Below, in pieces: positions 22,583 through 30,510 of a DNA stretch of 64,000 nucleotides (position 1 is its first letter; every line of letters begins with the position of its first letter). This DNA is from CAZFLM01 sp964519955 (lineage in GTDB: Bacteria > Armatimonadota > Chthonomonadetes > Chthonomonadales > CAJBBX01). The stretch spans positions 30,145 through 94,144 of the forward strand of contig CAZFLM010000017.1 of assembly GCA_964519955.1 (NCBI GenBank). Reading direction: 5' to 3'. The position numbers were made by a program, and so were the translations under genes. The notes below the pieces were generated by a model that was not told the DNA's origin, searched no databases, and saw only the letters and a list, made by a program, of their open reading frames with translations.

Positions 22583-23095
22583 ATGGACCTTGAATGGGAC
22601 ATCGGCCCCCTCGCGCGGCATCATCGCATCCGCGAGTTCGATTGCGGGGACGATGATCTGAACCGCTACCTTCGCCAGTTCGCCGATCAGCATCGCCGCC
22701 GAGGCGTGAGCCGAACCTACATTGCCTATCCCCTATCCGATCCCTCGCGCGTGATCGGCTACATCACCATCGCGGCGGGCTCCGTTGCCTACGAGGCCGC
22801 CGTGTCCGACGAGAGCCTGCCACGGCTCCCGATCCCCGTGCTACACATCGGCCGCCTGGCGGTTGCCACCGAGTACCAGGGCCACAAGCTGATCGGGCCG
22901 GGCCTCCTGGCCGAGGCGTTCAGCATAGCCCTGCGCCTGTCGGACGCGGCCGGCTGCTACGCTCTCGATGTCATCGCCAAGACCGACCGCGCCGCCCGGT
23001 TCTACGAGCGCCAGGGCTTCGTCCGCCTCCGCGACAGCGACCGACACCTGTGGATCCGCCTCAAGGACCTGCGCGCGTCATGGGCGGGCACCTAG
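22583..23095 (+). CDS. GNAT acetyltransferase toxin (TacT-like)
   Basis: A 170-residue GNAT-fold protein directly after a DUF1778 antitoxin, the arrangement of TacAT modules in which the toxin acetylates aminoacyl-tRNA and blocks translation. Family features are DCGDDDLNRYLRQFADQHRR near the start, the RVIGYITIAAGSV strands, LPVLHIGRLAV-type beta-4 (here IPVLHIGRLAVATEYQG) and the C-terminal AARFYERQGFVRL with the Tyr used as general acid. The acetyl-CoA pyrophosphate loop is atypical: QGHKLIGPG instead of the usual (Q/R)-x-x-G-x-G/A. The start at 22583 is taken because it follows the antitoxin by 10 bases. Whether it is an active toxin is open. Confidence 0.87.
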   Translation: MDLEWDIGPLARHHRIREFDCGDDDLNRYLRQFADQHRRRGVSRTYIAYPLSDPSRVIGYITIAAGSVAYEAAVSDESLPRLPIPVLHIGRLAVATEYQGHKLIGPGLLAEAFSIALRLSDAAGCYALDVIAKTDRAARFYERQGFVRLRDSDRHLWIRLKDLRASWAGT

Positions 23096-23165
23096 CAGCC
23101 CGGCAGGCAGATACGACGCGCTCTCTCGAACCACACACCAGAACCGACCAGGAGGCTAACACCCT

Positions 23166-23981
23166 ATGCAAGTACGCATCTACTGCGACATGGAAGGCGT
23201 TGCCGGTATCCAGTCCTGGGACTACACCGGCGGGAACGGCGCCCGCTACGAGGAGGGGCGCAAGCTCTACACCGGCGAGGTGTGCGCGGCGGTGCGCGGG
23301 TGCAAGAAGGCCAACGTCGAGGAGATCGTCGCCATCGATGGGCACGGCGGCGCGCCGGCGGGCGGGCGCAGCTTCATGAACTGGATCAACGAGCAGCTCG
23401 AGCCGGGCGCGCGGTACGTGCAGGGGTACCCCTGGGCGCGGTACGTGGAGGGGCTCGACGGGTGCGAGGCGGCGATCCTGCTGGCGGCGCACTCCAGGGC
23501 TGGCACGGAGGACGGCGTGCTCTCGCACACGGTCAACGCGGACGGCTGGTACGAGGCGCTGGTAAACGGGAAGCCGGTCGGGGAGATCGGCATCACCGCG
23601 GCGGTGCTGGGCTCGTTCGGCGTGCCGGTCATCCTGGTCACCGGCGACACGCAGGCGTGCGCGGAGGCGAAGGAGTGGATCGGCGAGAGCGTGCGGACCG
23701 CCGCGGTGAAGGTCGGCCTCGGGCGCTACGCGGCGAGCAATCTGGCCCCCGCAGACGCCCGCCACCTCATCGAGGAGGAGGCGATGCACGCGGTCTACCA
23801 CCGCGACGCCTGGCCGAAGCCCCTCACGTTCGAGGCGCCCGTGCAGTTCCAGGTGGAGTACGCGACGCCCGACCGCGCCGCAGCCTATGCGGGGCGCCCG
23901 GACGTGGAGATCGTGGGGCAGCGCACCGTCCGGGCGACGGGGAACACGTTCTGGGAGGCGTTCAGCGCGGTGATGCGGTGA
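23166..23981 (+). CDS. dppA: M55 family D-aminopeptidase (DppA-like)
   Basis: A 271-residue zinc peptidase that removes N-terminal D-amino acids such as D-Ala from short peptides, probably for peptidoglycan peptide recycling. The dinuclear zinc ligands of the Bacillus enzyme are all found: Asp8 and Glu10 in CDMEG, His60 in DGHGG, His109 in AAHSRAG and Glu in GEIG. LSHTVN supplies the likely nucleophilic His. The length and the closing VRATGNTFWEAF fit the family. GGAGGCTAACACCCT precedes the ATG. It follows the toxin gene by 70 bases. No dipeptide permease is adjacent, unlike the classic dpp operon. Confidence 0.92.
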   Translation: MQVRIYCDMEGVAGIQSWDYTGGNGARYEEGRKLYTGEVCAAVRGCKKANVEEIVAIDGHGGAPAGGRSFMNWINEQLEPGARYVQGYPWARYVEGLDGCEAAILLAAHSRAGTEDGVLSHTVNADGWYEALVNGKPVGEIGITAAVLGSFGVPVILVTGDTQACAEAKEWIGESVRTAAVKVGLGRYAASNLAPADARHLIEEEAMHAVYHRDAWPKPLTFEAPVQFQVEYATPDRAAAYAGRPDVEIVGQRTVRATGNTFWEAFSAVMR

Positions 23982-24009
23982 GGAGCGAGTAGGTGGCGGC
24001 GCGGCGAGC

Positions 24010-24030
24010 GTCGAAGGTCGAAGGTCGAAC
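24010..24030. repeat. 7-bp tandem repeat GTCGAAG
   Basis: GTCGAAG-GTCGAAG-GTCGAAC between dppA and the beta-helix enzyme, the same heptamer type as at 20738-20758. Confidence 0.75.
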
Positions 24031-24054
24031 GTGAACGACAGGAGCGAGGTGGCG

Positions 24055-25554
24055 ATGCTGCACTTGAACTGGTTCGTGGTCTCCTTGGGGATGTTCGTGT
24101 TGGCGTTTGCCGCGCAGGTGCTGCCTGCCGAGGCGGCGGTCGAGACGTGGCCCGCGCCGGCGGGAGAGCGGCTGTACGAGGACTACGCCGTCCGGGTGAA
24201 CGGGAAGCCGGTGTCCGTGTACGAGTGCCGCGTGTCGGCGGTGCCCTACAACCAGGTCTGGCCCGGGTATCAGCGCCCGATCGACCAGACCGAGCTGGCG
24301 GGCTTCGCGACGTGGGGCATGTCCGGGCCAGTGACCGTCGAGGTGACGGCGAAGCGGCCGTTCTCCTCGGTCGCCGTGCGGCCGACGTCGCGCGGCATCA
24401 AGCCGGTCGTCAAGGGGCAGACGATCACGTTCAGGCTGGCGAAGCCCGGGCAGCTCACGGTGGAGTTCGACGGATACCACCACGCGCTGCACCTCTTCGC
24501 GAACCCTCCCGCCGAGAAGGCGCCGAAGGCCGGGCCGGACGTGCTCGTCTTCGGCCCCGGGGTTCACCGGCCGGGCAAGCTGCAGCTCAAGTCCGGGCAG
24601 ACGGTGTACGTCGCGGGCGGCGCGGTGGTGCACACGGCCATCGACGCGCGGCAGGCGACCGGCGTGCGCATCCTCGGCCGCGGGATCATCGACACGAGCG
24701 AGTACGAGCGGGACAAGGGCGGCGGGTGCATCCGTCTCAGCGACTGCTCGGACGTGAAGATCGAGGGCGTCATCCTGCGCGACTCGGACGTCTGGACGCT
24801 GGCCGCGTTCGGCTGCCGCAACGTGTCGATCTCGAACGTGAAGCTGATCGGGCTGTGGCGCTACAACGCGGACGGCATCGACATCTGCAACAGCCAGGAC
24901 GTGACGCTGCACGACTCGTTCATCCGCTCGTTCGACGACGGCGTGGTGATCAAGGGGCTGAACTGGGGGCCAACTGGCTACCACGAGCGGCCGGACCGCG
25001 GCATCCGGGTCAGCAACATGGTGGTCTGGTGCGACTGGGGCAAGGCGCTGGAGATCGGCGCCGAGACGAGCGCGCCGGAGATCCACGACATCGAGTTCCG
25101 CGACATCGACATCATCCGCACCACCCATATCGCCATCGACATCCAGGCAGGCGACCGGGCGGACATTCACGACATCCGCTACGAGGACATCCGCGTCGAG
25201 ATCGACGACCGAACGCCGCTGCCGCGTATGCAGGGCTCGCGCGAGGAGAAGTACGCGGAGGACATGACGAACCAGTCCTTCCCGATCCTAATCGCCATCG
25301 TCATCGACCGCAACAACTACTCGCAGGACAAGGAGCGCGGGCGCGTGCGAGACGTTAACCTCCGGAACGTGACGGTGCTCGGCACGCGGAAGCCGCCGTC
25401 GTTCGTCCGCGGGCTGGACGCCGAGCACACGGTCAACGGGGTGACGATCCAGGGCTTGCGCATCGGCGGGAGGATCGTCGCGACGGCGGAGGAGGCGCAC
25501 CTGAGCGTGGGGCCGTTCGCGGCGGGCGTGGTGTTCACGGCGGGAGCGAAGTAG
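24055..25554 (+). CDS. Secreted right-handed beta-helix glycosidase, GH28/GH49-like
   Basis: A 499-residue exported enzyme. A signal peptide (FVVSLGMFVLAFAAQVLPAEA) and an N-terminal beta-sandwich of about 130 residues precede a parallel beta-helix with repeated strands such as VRILGRGIIDTS, VKIEGVILRDS, VSISNVKLIG and VTLHDSFIRS. The Asp-rich turns NADGIDICNSQD and SFDDGVVIKG occupy the positions of the GH28 NTDG and DD catalytic motifs. The GHG and RIK motifs of true polygalacturonases are not evident, so a dextranase/isopullulanase (GH49-like) or divergent pectinase activity is equally possible. The ATG at 24055 is preferred over a GTG at 24031 because GGAGCGAGG lies upstream. It fits the sugar-acid dehydratase two genes before. 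Confidence 0.85.
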   Translation: MLHLNWFVVSLGMFVLAFAAQVLPAEAAVETWPAPAGERLYEDYAVRVNGKPVSVYECRVSAVPYNQVWPGYQRPIDQTELAGFATWGMSGPVTVEVTAKRPFSSVAVRPTSRGIKPVVKGQTITFRLAKPGQLTVEFDGYHHALHLFANPPAEKAPKAGPDVLVFGPGVHRPGKLQLKSGQTVYVAGGAVVHTAIDARQATGVRILGRGIIDTSEYERDKGGGCIRLSDCSDVKIEGVILRDSDVWTLAAFGCRNVSISNVKLIGLWRYNADGIDICNSQDVTLHDSFIRSFDDGVVIKGLNWGPTGYHERPDRGIRVSNMVVWCDWGKALEIGAETSAPEIHDIEFRDIDIIRTTHIAIDIQAGDRADIHDIRYEDIRVEIDDRTPLPRMQGSREEKYAEDMTNQSFPILIAIVIDRNNYSQDKERGRVRDVNLRNVTVLGTRKPPSFVRGLDAEHTVNGVTIQGLRIGGRIVATAEEAHLSVGPFAAGVVFTAGAK

Positions 25555-25569
25555 GCGGCGCGGAGCGAT

Positions 25570-26076
25570 CTAGGCCGGGGTAGGCAGTGCGGTCATCCAC
25601 ACTTCGAGGTGGGCCCTGATCCGGGCGATGGTGCTCGGCTCGACACCGTCGTCGTGTGCACTCAGTTGATCGAGGAGCTGCCAGAGCCCCAGCAGGTCTC
25701 GCTCGCGTCCCTCGCCCAGCCAAGCCAGGTCCACGAGCGCCGACACACCAGGGCCGACATCCAGGTCCCCGCTCATGATCCGAGCGCCGATGTGCGCGGC
25801 GAGCCTGTCGCACGACTCGCTGCGGGAGGGCGTGGGTACGCCCGCCTCGCGCAGCGCGGCCTCGAAGAGGGGCGCGACGTCCCGGAGCGCCGCCTCGCTA
25901 GTGCACGCGAGATCCGTCAAGGCGCGGCCATGGTGCCCGGCGGTAAGCAGGGCCGTCGCGACGCTGACAAGATGCTCGGCGCGTGCAAGGCCGGCCCCAT
26001 AGAGCGCCGCCGCCAATCGCATATCGGCGCCCAAGACGCACAGCGCGGCAACATCGGTCTCAACCACGCCCGTCAC
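25570..26076 (-). CDS. Helical hypothetical protein at the end of the LLRP operon
   Basis: A 168-residue protein, almost wholly alpha-helical by its Ala/Leu/Glu/Arg pattern, without signal peptide or membrane segment. A pair of Cys (LACTSEAAL, ESCDRL) is visible, but no known domain. It overlaps the end of the LLRP membrane-protein gene by 17 bases and is the last gene of that string, so it is probably co-translated. The GTG at 26076 abuts the ribosome-binding site; a second GTG at 26067, nine bases after GGAGG, may be the real start. Confidence 0.6.
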   Translation of the reverse strand: MTGVVETDVAALCVLGADMRLAAALYGAGLARAEHLVSVATALLTAGHHGRALTDLACTSEAALRDVAPLFEAALREAGVPTPSRSESCDRLAAHIGARIMSGDLDVGPGVSALVDLAWLGEGRERDLLGLWQLLDQLSAHDDGVEPSTIARIRAHLEVWMTALPTPA

Positions 26077-26686
26077 CCTCCCCCTCGGCCGCCCGCAGGA
26101 GCGCCTCGTTGTCCGGCTCGGGAACTCGGAGGAGGGCGTCCGTGCCGGGGTCGGCGGGGCGCAGGAGGACCTGGCCGGCCCTCTGGCGGTCGGCTAGGTC
26201 CTGGATCGCCGGGAGCAGCGCGGCGGCCCTGTGCCGCAGGTCGGCGTCCGGCGCCTGGCCCACGAGATACGCGACGAACCCCAGGGCCTCCACGTTCGGC
26301 GATCGCTCCACATCGTGGAGCAGGGCGGAGAGCCGCATCCGGCGGGCCAAGTCGCCGTTCCGCCCGCGCGGGCTCTCGGCATCCCGGAGCGCGTCGGCAT
26401 AGTACGCCGCCCGCTCCGTGGCGGACAGGCCGAAGGTGCCTTCCGGGCAGGGCGCGCGGGCGGCCCGCGCCTCTCGGAGCGCGGAGCGCAGCACCCAGAA
26501 CGCGGCAGCAGCGGTCGCCGCGACAAGCGCCCCAAACGGCAGCAGCGCGATCCACCTCAATGCCTCGCCTGGGCCCTGCCTAGCGACGGTGAGGAGGGCG
26601 GCACAGAGGAACACGAACCAGAAGGGCGCCGGGCGCAGTAGGCTCCCCCGCGGAGCCGCATCGGGCGCGGGCCGGCGCCTAGCCAT
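26060..26686 (-). CDS. LLRP-tail membrane protein 3
   Basis: A 208-residue protein of an unrecognised family. It has two transmembrane helices (about residues 21-35 and 43-67) and a cytoplasmic helical region with HEAT-like character (LSALLHDVERSPNVEALGFV, RHRAAALLPAIQDLADRQ). The C-terminal tail has three 11-residue units: LLRPADPGTDA, LLRVPEPDNEA, LLRAAEGEGDG. A further LLRPA lies at residues 16-20, next to the first helix. The ATG at 26686 overlaps the upstream paralogue by 8 bases (ATGGCTAG) with GGAGGAGG before it. The tail-coding DNA is identical over 77 bases to that of the upstream paralogue, while the rest is not alike. Confidence 0.75.
   Translation of the reverse strand: MARRRPAPDAAPRGSLLRPAPFWFVFLCAALLTVARQGPGEALRWIALLPFGALVAATAAAAFWVLRSALREARAARAPCPEGTFGLSATERAAYYADALRDAESPRGRNGDLARRMRLSALLHDVERSPNVEALGFVAYLVGQAPDADLRHRAAALLPAIQDLADRQRAGQVLLRPADPGTDALLRVPEPDNEALLRAAEGEGDGRG
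26104..26180. repeat. 77-bp exact repeat in LLRP-tail coding DNA (copy 1)
   Basis: Bases 26104-26180 are identical to 26723-26799. They encode the tandem LLRP tail of two adjacent paralogues whose N-terminal halves share little, pointing to recent conversion of the tail. Confidence 0.9.
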
Positions 26687-27452
26687 CTGTGGCCTCCTCC
26701 TCCCCCACCGGCCGCAGCAGCTCCTCGTTGTCCGGCTCGGGAACTCGGAGGAGGGCGTCCGTGCCGGGGTCGGCGGGGCGCAGGAGGACCTGGCCGGCCT
26801 TCTGGCGCTCGGCGAGGCTCTGGATCGTGGGGAGCAGGCCATGTGCCGCGAGCTGCAGGTCTGGGTCAGGCATGTTGGCCAGAAAGTCGACCAGAGGCAG
26901 GGCGGCGCCGTCCGGCGACTGGGTCAGGGCGTCGAGGTGGGCGCGGGCGTGGAACATGGCCACCGAGCCGCCGTCCGCCGCGTGCAGGGAGCCGACCGCC
27001 TTTAGGCCCCGGACGACCGCGCGGTAGTAGTCGACGCGCTCCTCGAAGGGCTTCGCGCGGATCGGCTTGTCGGAGTCTGGGGAAAGCTGCAGGCGGACCA
27101 GTGTGCGACTGGAGACCCAGATGAGGCCGAACATGGCCCCGGTCCAGGCGGCCAGACCGGCGTTATCGAAGCTGACCAGGTGCGGAGCGACGAAGTGGAC
27201 GGCGACCGCTGCCAGGCAGACCGCGGCGAGTGGTACCGTGAACGCCGAGGTCCACGCGTGGCGGCGGCGCGCGAGCCGGAGCATCTCCTCGCGCGTGGAG
27301 CGCTCCTCACGCATGCGCTCGACGGTCTCCTCGATGGCCTGGCGCTGGCCCTCGGGGATCTCGGCGCGCTGCTCGTCGTTGAGGCCGGCCCACCACCGCT
27401 CGACGCGGGAGAGCGCCTCGTGCTCCTCCTCTGCGTAGATCAGCTCAGGCAT
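26679..27452 (-). CDS. LLRP-tail membrane protein 2
   Basis: A 257-residue paralogue. The N-terminal region is charged and cytoplasmic (RVERWWAGLNDEQRAEIP, then a Glu/Arg helix), followed by two membrane helices (about residues 67-88 and 98-118). A helical domain contains PFEERVDYYRAVVRGLKAVG and LLPTIQSLAERQKAGQ, and the tail has LLRPADPGTDA, LLRVPEPDNEE, LLRPVGEEE. The RVERWWA...L...R..I region is shared with LLRP protein 1 (RLERWWAELTPEGREAL). The ATG overlaps the preceding stop by 8 bases (ATGCCTGA). No known domain was recognised. The topology suggests both termini in the cytoplasm. Confidence 0.78.
   Translation of the reverse strand: MPELIYAEEEHEALSRVERWWAGLNDEQRAEIPEGQRQAIEETVERMREERSTREEMLRLARRRHAWTSAFTVPLAAVCLAAVAVHFVAPHLVSFDNAGLAAWTGAMFGLIWVSSRTLVRLQLSPDSDKPIRAKPFEERVDYYRAVVRGLKAVGSLHAADGGSVAMFHARAHLDALTQSPDGAALPLVDFLANMPDPDLQLAAHGLLPTIQSLAERQKAGQVLLRPADPGTDALLRVPEPDNEELLRPVGEEEATDG
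26723..26799. repeat. 77-bp exact repeat in LLRP-tail coding DNA (copy 2)
   Basis: Identical to 26104-26180; see that entry. The identity breaks sharply at both ends. Confidence 0.9.
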
Positions 27453-28050
27453 CGGCGGACTCGCCTCCGACGGGCAGGCGCGGCGTCCCGGGCCTCACCC
27501 GTCCAAGGAACGTGACGCTCCCGCTCCGATAGCCCCTCGCGCTGACGCCCAGGTCGATCACGATGAGTTGGTCGAAGCCGTCGAGTACAAGGCGATCCTC
27601 AGAGGCACGCACCTCCGGTACCTCCGTGAAGACCAGAAGAATGCACCGGTCCAGTTCGAGGATGAGCGACCGAGGTCGCAGTGCAGCATAGGTCAGGTGG
27701 CAGTAGCAGTCGCCTGGCCGGCCGCGCTGGCCGTCGGGCAGTTCCAACTCGGCGCCGCCCGCGCCCGTGAACCACTGACGCACTTCCTCAGCGACGTTCG
27801 TCTCGGGCGGCTCGGACCAACCCTTGACCGCCAGGATGCGCGCGTCCAAGTCCGGGAACCACTCCTCCGCCACGCGCCGCGTGCATGGAACCAGCACGCG
27901 CGAGTCGTCGAGCCAGAACGTGCCGCACGCCACACACTGGCGGAGCTGCGCGCTGCCCTGAGCGTTGAAGCCGAAGGAGTGCATGGACGGCTGCCGCTTG
28001 CCCGCACCGGCTTGGCACTCCTGACATCCTAGCTTCTTGTCAGCTGCCAT
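27445..28050 (-). CDS. Soluble protein with N-terminal zinc-ribbon-like Cys pairs
   Basis: A 201-residue cytoplasmic protein with no membrane segment. Two Cys pairs, GCQECQ at residues 8-13 and QCVACGTFW at about 38-46, are spaced like a treble-clef or zinc-ribbon site. The remaining alpha/beta region (SLILELDRCILLVFTEVPEV, DQLIVIDLGVS) is not recognised. It overlaps both neighbours (11 bases with LLRP protein 1, 8 bases with LLRP protein 2), so it is part of the same translation-coupled string and is probably made with them. Confidence 0.7.
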   Translation of the reverse strand: MAADKKLGCQECQAGAGKRQPSMHSFGFNAQGSAQLRQCVACGTFWLDDSRVLVPCTRRVAEEWFPDLDARILAVKGWSEPPETNVAEEVRQWFTGAGGAELELPDGQRGRPGDCYCHLTYAALRPRSLILELDRCILLVFTEVPEVRASEDRLVLDGFDQLIVIDLGVSARGYRSGSVTFLGRVRPGTPRLPVGGESADA

Positions 28051-28852
28051 CGCTACACTGCCTCATGCGAGCGGCGTCGCTGGCCCCGACACCGGCGGGG
28101 CGCAGCAGCGCCGCCTCGTCGGCGGCCGACGGGCGGAGCAGGACCTCGGGCTGCGCATCCGCCGGCCGCAGGAGCGTCTGGCCGGCCTGCTGACGCTCGG
28201 CGAGGTCGCGAATGGTGGGCAGCAGCCGCGCGGCGCGCTCCCGCAGGGCAGGCTCAGGAGCGCTCTCGGCCAGGTACTCGATGAGCGGGAGGGCGGCGCC
28301 GTCCGGCTGGCGTTCGATCGGCTCCAACCAACAGCGCGCCAACCAGTCCGGCGGCTCGGTGTCGCCAAGGCCCTTGAGCGTCACACGGTAGTGCTCCACG
28401 CGCTCGGCGAAGCTCATCTGCTCCAGCAACCGATACTCCCCGCGCCTCGTGAGCGACCGAATCGCCTGCTTGCGCCACCGAAGATCGAGTACGGTCAGTA
28501 CCCCGATGAACAGGCACGCCATGCCACCGACCAGTCCGAACCGCAGCGCCCGGTCCGGCGCGCCGAGGGTGAGGGCCCAGCAGAACAGCCACAGCGCCAC
28601 GATCGCGGCGGCGCCGATCAACACAGTGCGCCGGTTGCGGGAGCGGAGCGCACGCACGCGGGCAGGACGCTGCTCACGTCGGTCGCGGTACTCCGACAGC
28701 GCACTCAGCACCAGCTCCCTCGAGCCGGGGTCCAGCGCCTCGCGGCCCTCGGGCGTCAACTCGGCCCACCAACGCTCCAGGCGCGAGCCCGGATCTCCGG
28801 GATCGTAGGTGCTGGGATCGTACTCGGTGGTTGGGCCAACATGCTCAGGCAT
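28040..28852 (-). CDS. LLRP-tail membrane protein 1
   Basis: A 270-residue paralogue. A cytoplasmic start (MPEHVGPTTEYDPSTYDPGD) with RLERWWAELTPEGREAL precedes membrane helices at about residues 76-96 and 104-124. A helical domain (MSFAERVEHYRVTLKGLG, LLPTIRDLAERQQAGQ) and a tail of three units follow: LLRPADAQPEV, LLRPSAADEAA, LLRPAGVGASD. The internal order and spacing match LLRP protein 2, so the two are the closest pair at this locus. The start at 28852 is within a weak AAGG context; longer upstream frames have no support. It lies 77 bases after the degenerate receiver gene. Confidence 0.78.
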   Translation of the reverse strand: MPEHVGPTTEYDPSTYDPGDPGSRLERWWAELTPEGREALDPGSRELVLSALSEYRDRREQRPARVRALRSRNRRTVLIGAAAIVALWLFCWALTLGAPDRALRFGLVGGMACLFIGVLTVLDLRWRKQAIRSLTRRGEYRLLEQMSFAERVEHYRVTLKGLGDTEPPDWLARCWLEPIERQPDGAALPLIEYLAESAPEPALRERAARLLPTIRDLAERQQAGQTLLRPADAQPEVLLRPSAADEAALLRPAGVGASDAARMRQCSDGS

Positions 28853-28929
28853 CGGTGAGCCTTGCTGTGCCTTGTTCTGCCGCCACACGCACGGCGGTCC
28901 GTGGCCGCGTGTAGCCGCGATGGGCCGGG

Positions 28930-29445
28930 TCAGACGGTGAACTTCTCGTGCCAGACGCCTCGCCGCTCGTCCGCCAGATGCCCGAAGTGCCGCTTGACGA
29001 ACGCAGTCAGCTCCATCGGGTTGAAGGGCATCGGCAGCCACGAGCTGAGGCAGGCGCGGCGGAGTGCGGCCACGCCCGGCCCCGGCTTGGGCACCAGGCC
29101 GATGATCGGGAAGTACGAGCCGCCCTCGCCGCGGCGGATCTCCCTGACCAACTCCAGCGGGTCGGCGTCGGTCAGTCCGAGGTCGAGCACGAGCATGTCC
29201 GGCGGCTCCTGCTCGAGCCGGGCGAGCGCCTCCTCACAGGTACCTACCACATCGACGCGGTAGCCCTGCCGCCTCAGGTTCACCGCAACGAGGCTGCCGA
29301 CGGCCGGCTCGCGGACCGCGGCCAGGATCGTCTTGGGGCCGTGCGCCGGCTCATCCGATGCGGTGGCGAGCCAGGCGCGCAGCTTAGTGCAGAAGCGCGA
29401 CCACCAGCCTGGGCGCGAGCCGGGCTCGGACGGGAGATCGTTCAT
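28930..29445 (-). CDS. Degenerate response-regulator receiver protein
   Basis: A 171-residue stand-alone receiver-like protein. The fold is visible from about residue 38: KTILAAVREPAVGSLV (beta-1), YRVDVVGTCEEALARL, DMLVLDLGLTDADPLELV with the phospho-acceptor Asp, FPIIGLVPKPG, and SSWLPMPFNPMELTAFV. The acidic pair that should follow beta-1 is missing (AAVREP instead of VVDDE), and the beta-5 Lys-Pro is replaced (LPMPFNP), so Mg binding and phosphotransfer are probably impaired. No output domain is attached. ATGA overlap with the upstream membrane-protein gene makes co-translation likely. It may act as a phosphorylation-independent adaptor for the string. Confidence 0.8.
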   Translation of the reverse strand: MNDLPSEPGSRPGWWSRFCTKLRAWLATASDEPAHGPKTILAAVREPAVGSLVAVNLRRQGYRVDVVGTCEEALARLEQEPPDMLVLDLGLTDADPLELVREIRRGEGGSYFPIIGLVPKPGPGVAALRRACLSSWLPMPFNPMELTAFVKRHFGHLADERRGVWHEKFTV

Positions 29446-29816
29446 TGCCTGGGCCTCTGCGCGAATAGGTAGTAGGATGCAGCGCAGACGAACAGCGCAA
29501 CGGTGCGCTGCACGCGGACGGCGAACAGCTCGGCATCGGGCGCTGTGACTGAGCGGAACATCAGCCACCCCCAGGCCCCACCGGATAGCAGCATCGAGAT
29601 ACCCGCAACGGCGCGGACCGGCGCCGGCAGGCCATTCGCGAGGTCACGCGGCCGGCCCTGGTAGACCAGGAAGAGCATCGCCACGGCGACCGCGCACATG
29701 GCGACCATCCACGCCTGCTCCGCCAGAGGGAGCGGCCCCGGAGAGAAGAGGCACAGCAGCGCGGTCCCCACGAACGTCAGCACGACGCCCACCCACGTCA
29801 CCACAAGAACCTTCAC
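29442..29816 (-). CDS. Small multi-span membrane protein
   Basis: A 124-residue protein with four predicted membrane helices: VLVVTWVGVVLTFVGTALL, AWMVAMCAVAVAMLFLVY, VAGISMLLSGGAWGWLMF and TVALFVCAASYYLFA. It belongs to no family I recognise. A GTG at 29816, with GGGAGG ten bases upstream, gives a start just before the first helix. It lies 16 bases after the DUF4159 gene and overlaps the receiver gene by 4 bases. Confidence 0.65.
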   Translation of the reverse strand: MKVLVVTWVGVVLTFVGTALLCLFSPGPLPLAEQAWMVAMCAVAVAMLFLVYQGRPRDLANGLPAPVRAVAGISMLLSGGAWGWLMFRSVTAPDAELFAVRVQRTVALFVCAASYYLFAQRPRQ

Positions 29817-29832
29817 GGAGCCCGGCCTCCCT

Positions 29833-30510
29833 TCAGTGCAGAAGCGCGTACGCCAGGAGGTTGACATTTACGAACTCGCAGTTGATCACCTCATCGCCGC
29901 CGCAGCAGCAGCAGTTCTCGGCGTGGCTCGTGTCGTTGAGGCCATCCGGCGAGAAGACGAGGACGATGCGCCCCTTGATGGTGAGCCCCTCCAACGCCGC
30001 CGCCTGCGGGCCGTTGCGCTGGTGGGAGGTCTGCAGCGACGGGATGTTGTAGACGGTGCGGAACATGGGGTGCGAGAACGGGATGCGCTCCAGCTTCTGG
30101 TTCGGGAAGACGATGGCGAACTCTCGGCGGAACGACTGGATCCACTCCGGCGAGGAGCATCCAGCCGACGCGAGCAGGAAGCCCCCGTGAGTAAGGTAGT
30201 AGCGCAGGTTGATACGCTCCTTCTCGGTGAGCGTGAAGCCGCCCTCCCCGGTCATGATGGCGAAGGGGTACTGCGTCAGGGCGCGCGCGTCGTCGAGGCG
30301 GACCTTGCGGAACGGGGGCTCGGCCTGGATCTTGGTCTCCATCTGCAGGCGCTTGAGGAACCGGTCGCTGAAGCAGACGGACGACTTGCTGACCGCGTAG
30401 ATGAGGTTGGCGCAGTAGATGCGGTTGCCGTTGTTGGGCGGCGCGCCCTGGCCGAGGCCGGCGAGGGGGGCAGCGGCGCAGAGCAGCGCGAGCAGTCGCC
30501 ATCGGTTCAT
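29833..30510 (-). CDS. DUF4159 family exported protein
   Basis: A 225-residue protein with a signal peptide (LLALLCAAAPLAGLGQGA). The DUF4159 signature is clear: PFAIMTGEGGFTLTEKERIN, LRYYLTHGGFLLASAGC, and FPNQKLERIPFSHPMF. This domain resembles glutamine-amidotransferase-like or ThuA-like folds and is generally found beside MoxR, DUF58 and large DUF4175-like proteins in loci thought to concern envelope assembly or aerotolerance. Here only the DUF4175-like partner is upstream. The C-terminus has an unusual run of four Cys (NCCCCGG), maybe metal binding. GAGGAA precedes the ATG. Function unknown. Confidence 0.88.
   Translation of the reverse strand: MNRWRLLALLCAAAPLAGLGQGAPPNNGNRIYCANLIYAVSKSSVCFSDRFLKRLQMETKIQAEPPFRKVRLDDARALTQYPFAIMTGEGGFTLTEKERINLRYYLTHGGFLLASAGCSSPEWIQSFRREFAIVFPNQKLERIPFSHPMFRTVYNIPSLQTSHQRNGPQAAALEGLTIKGRIVLVFSPDGLNDTSHAENCCCCGGDEVINCEFVNVNLLAYALLH

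Noticed and set aside
22264..23981. A single operon of toxin-antitoxin plus D-aminopeptidase
   Set aside because: The aminopeptidase has its own ribosome-binding site after a 70-base gap and no functional tie; co-transcription is possible but nothing supports a joint function.
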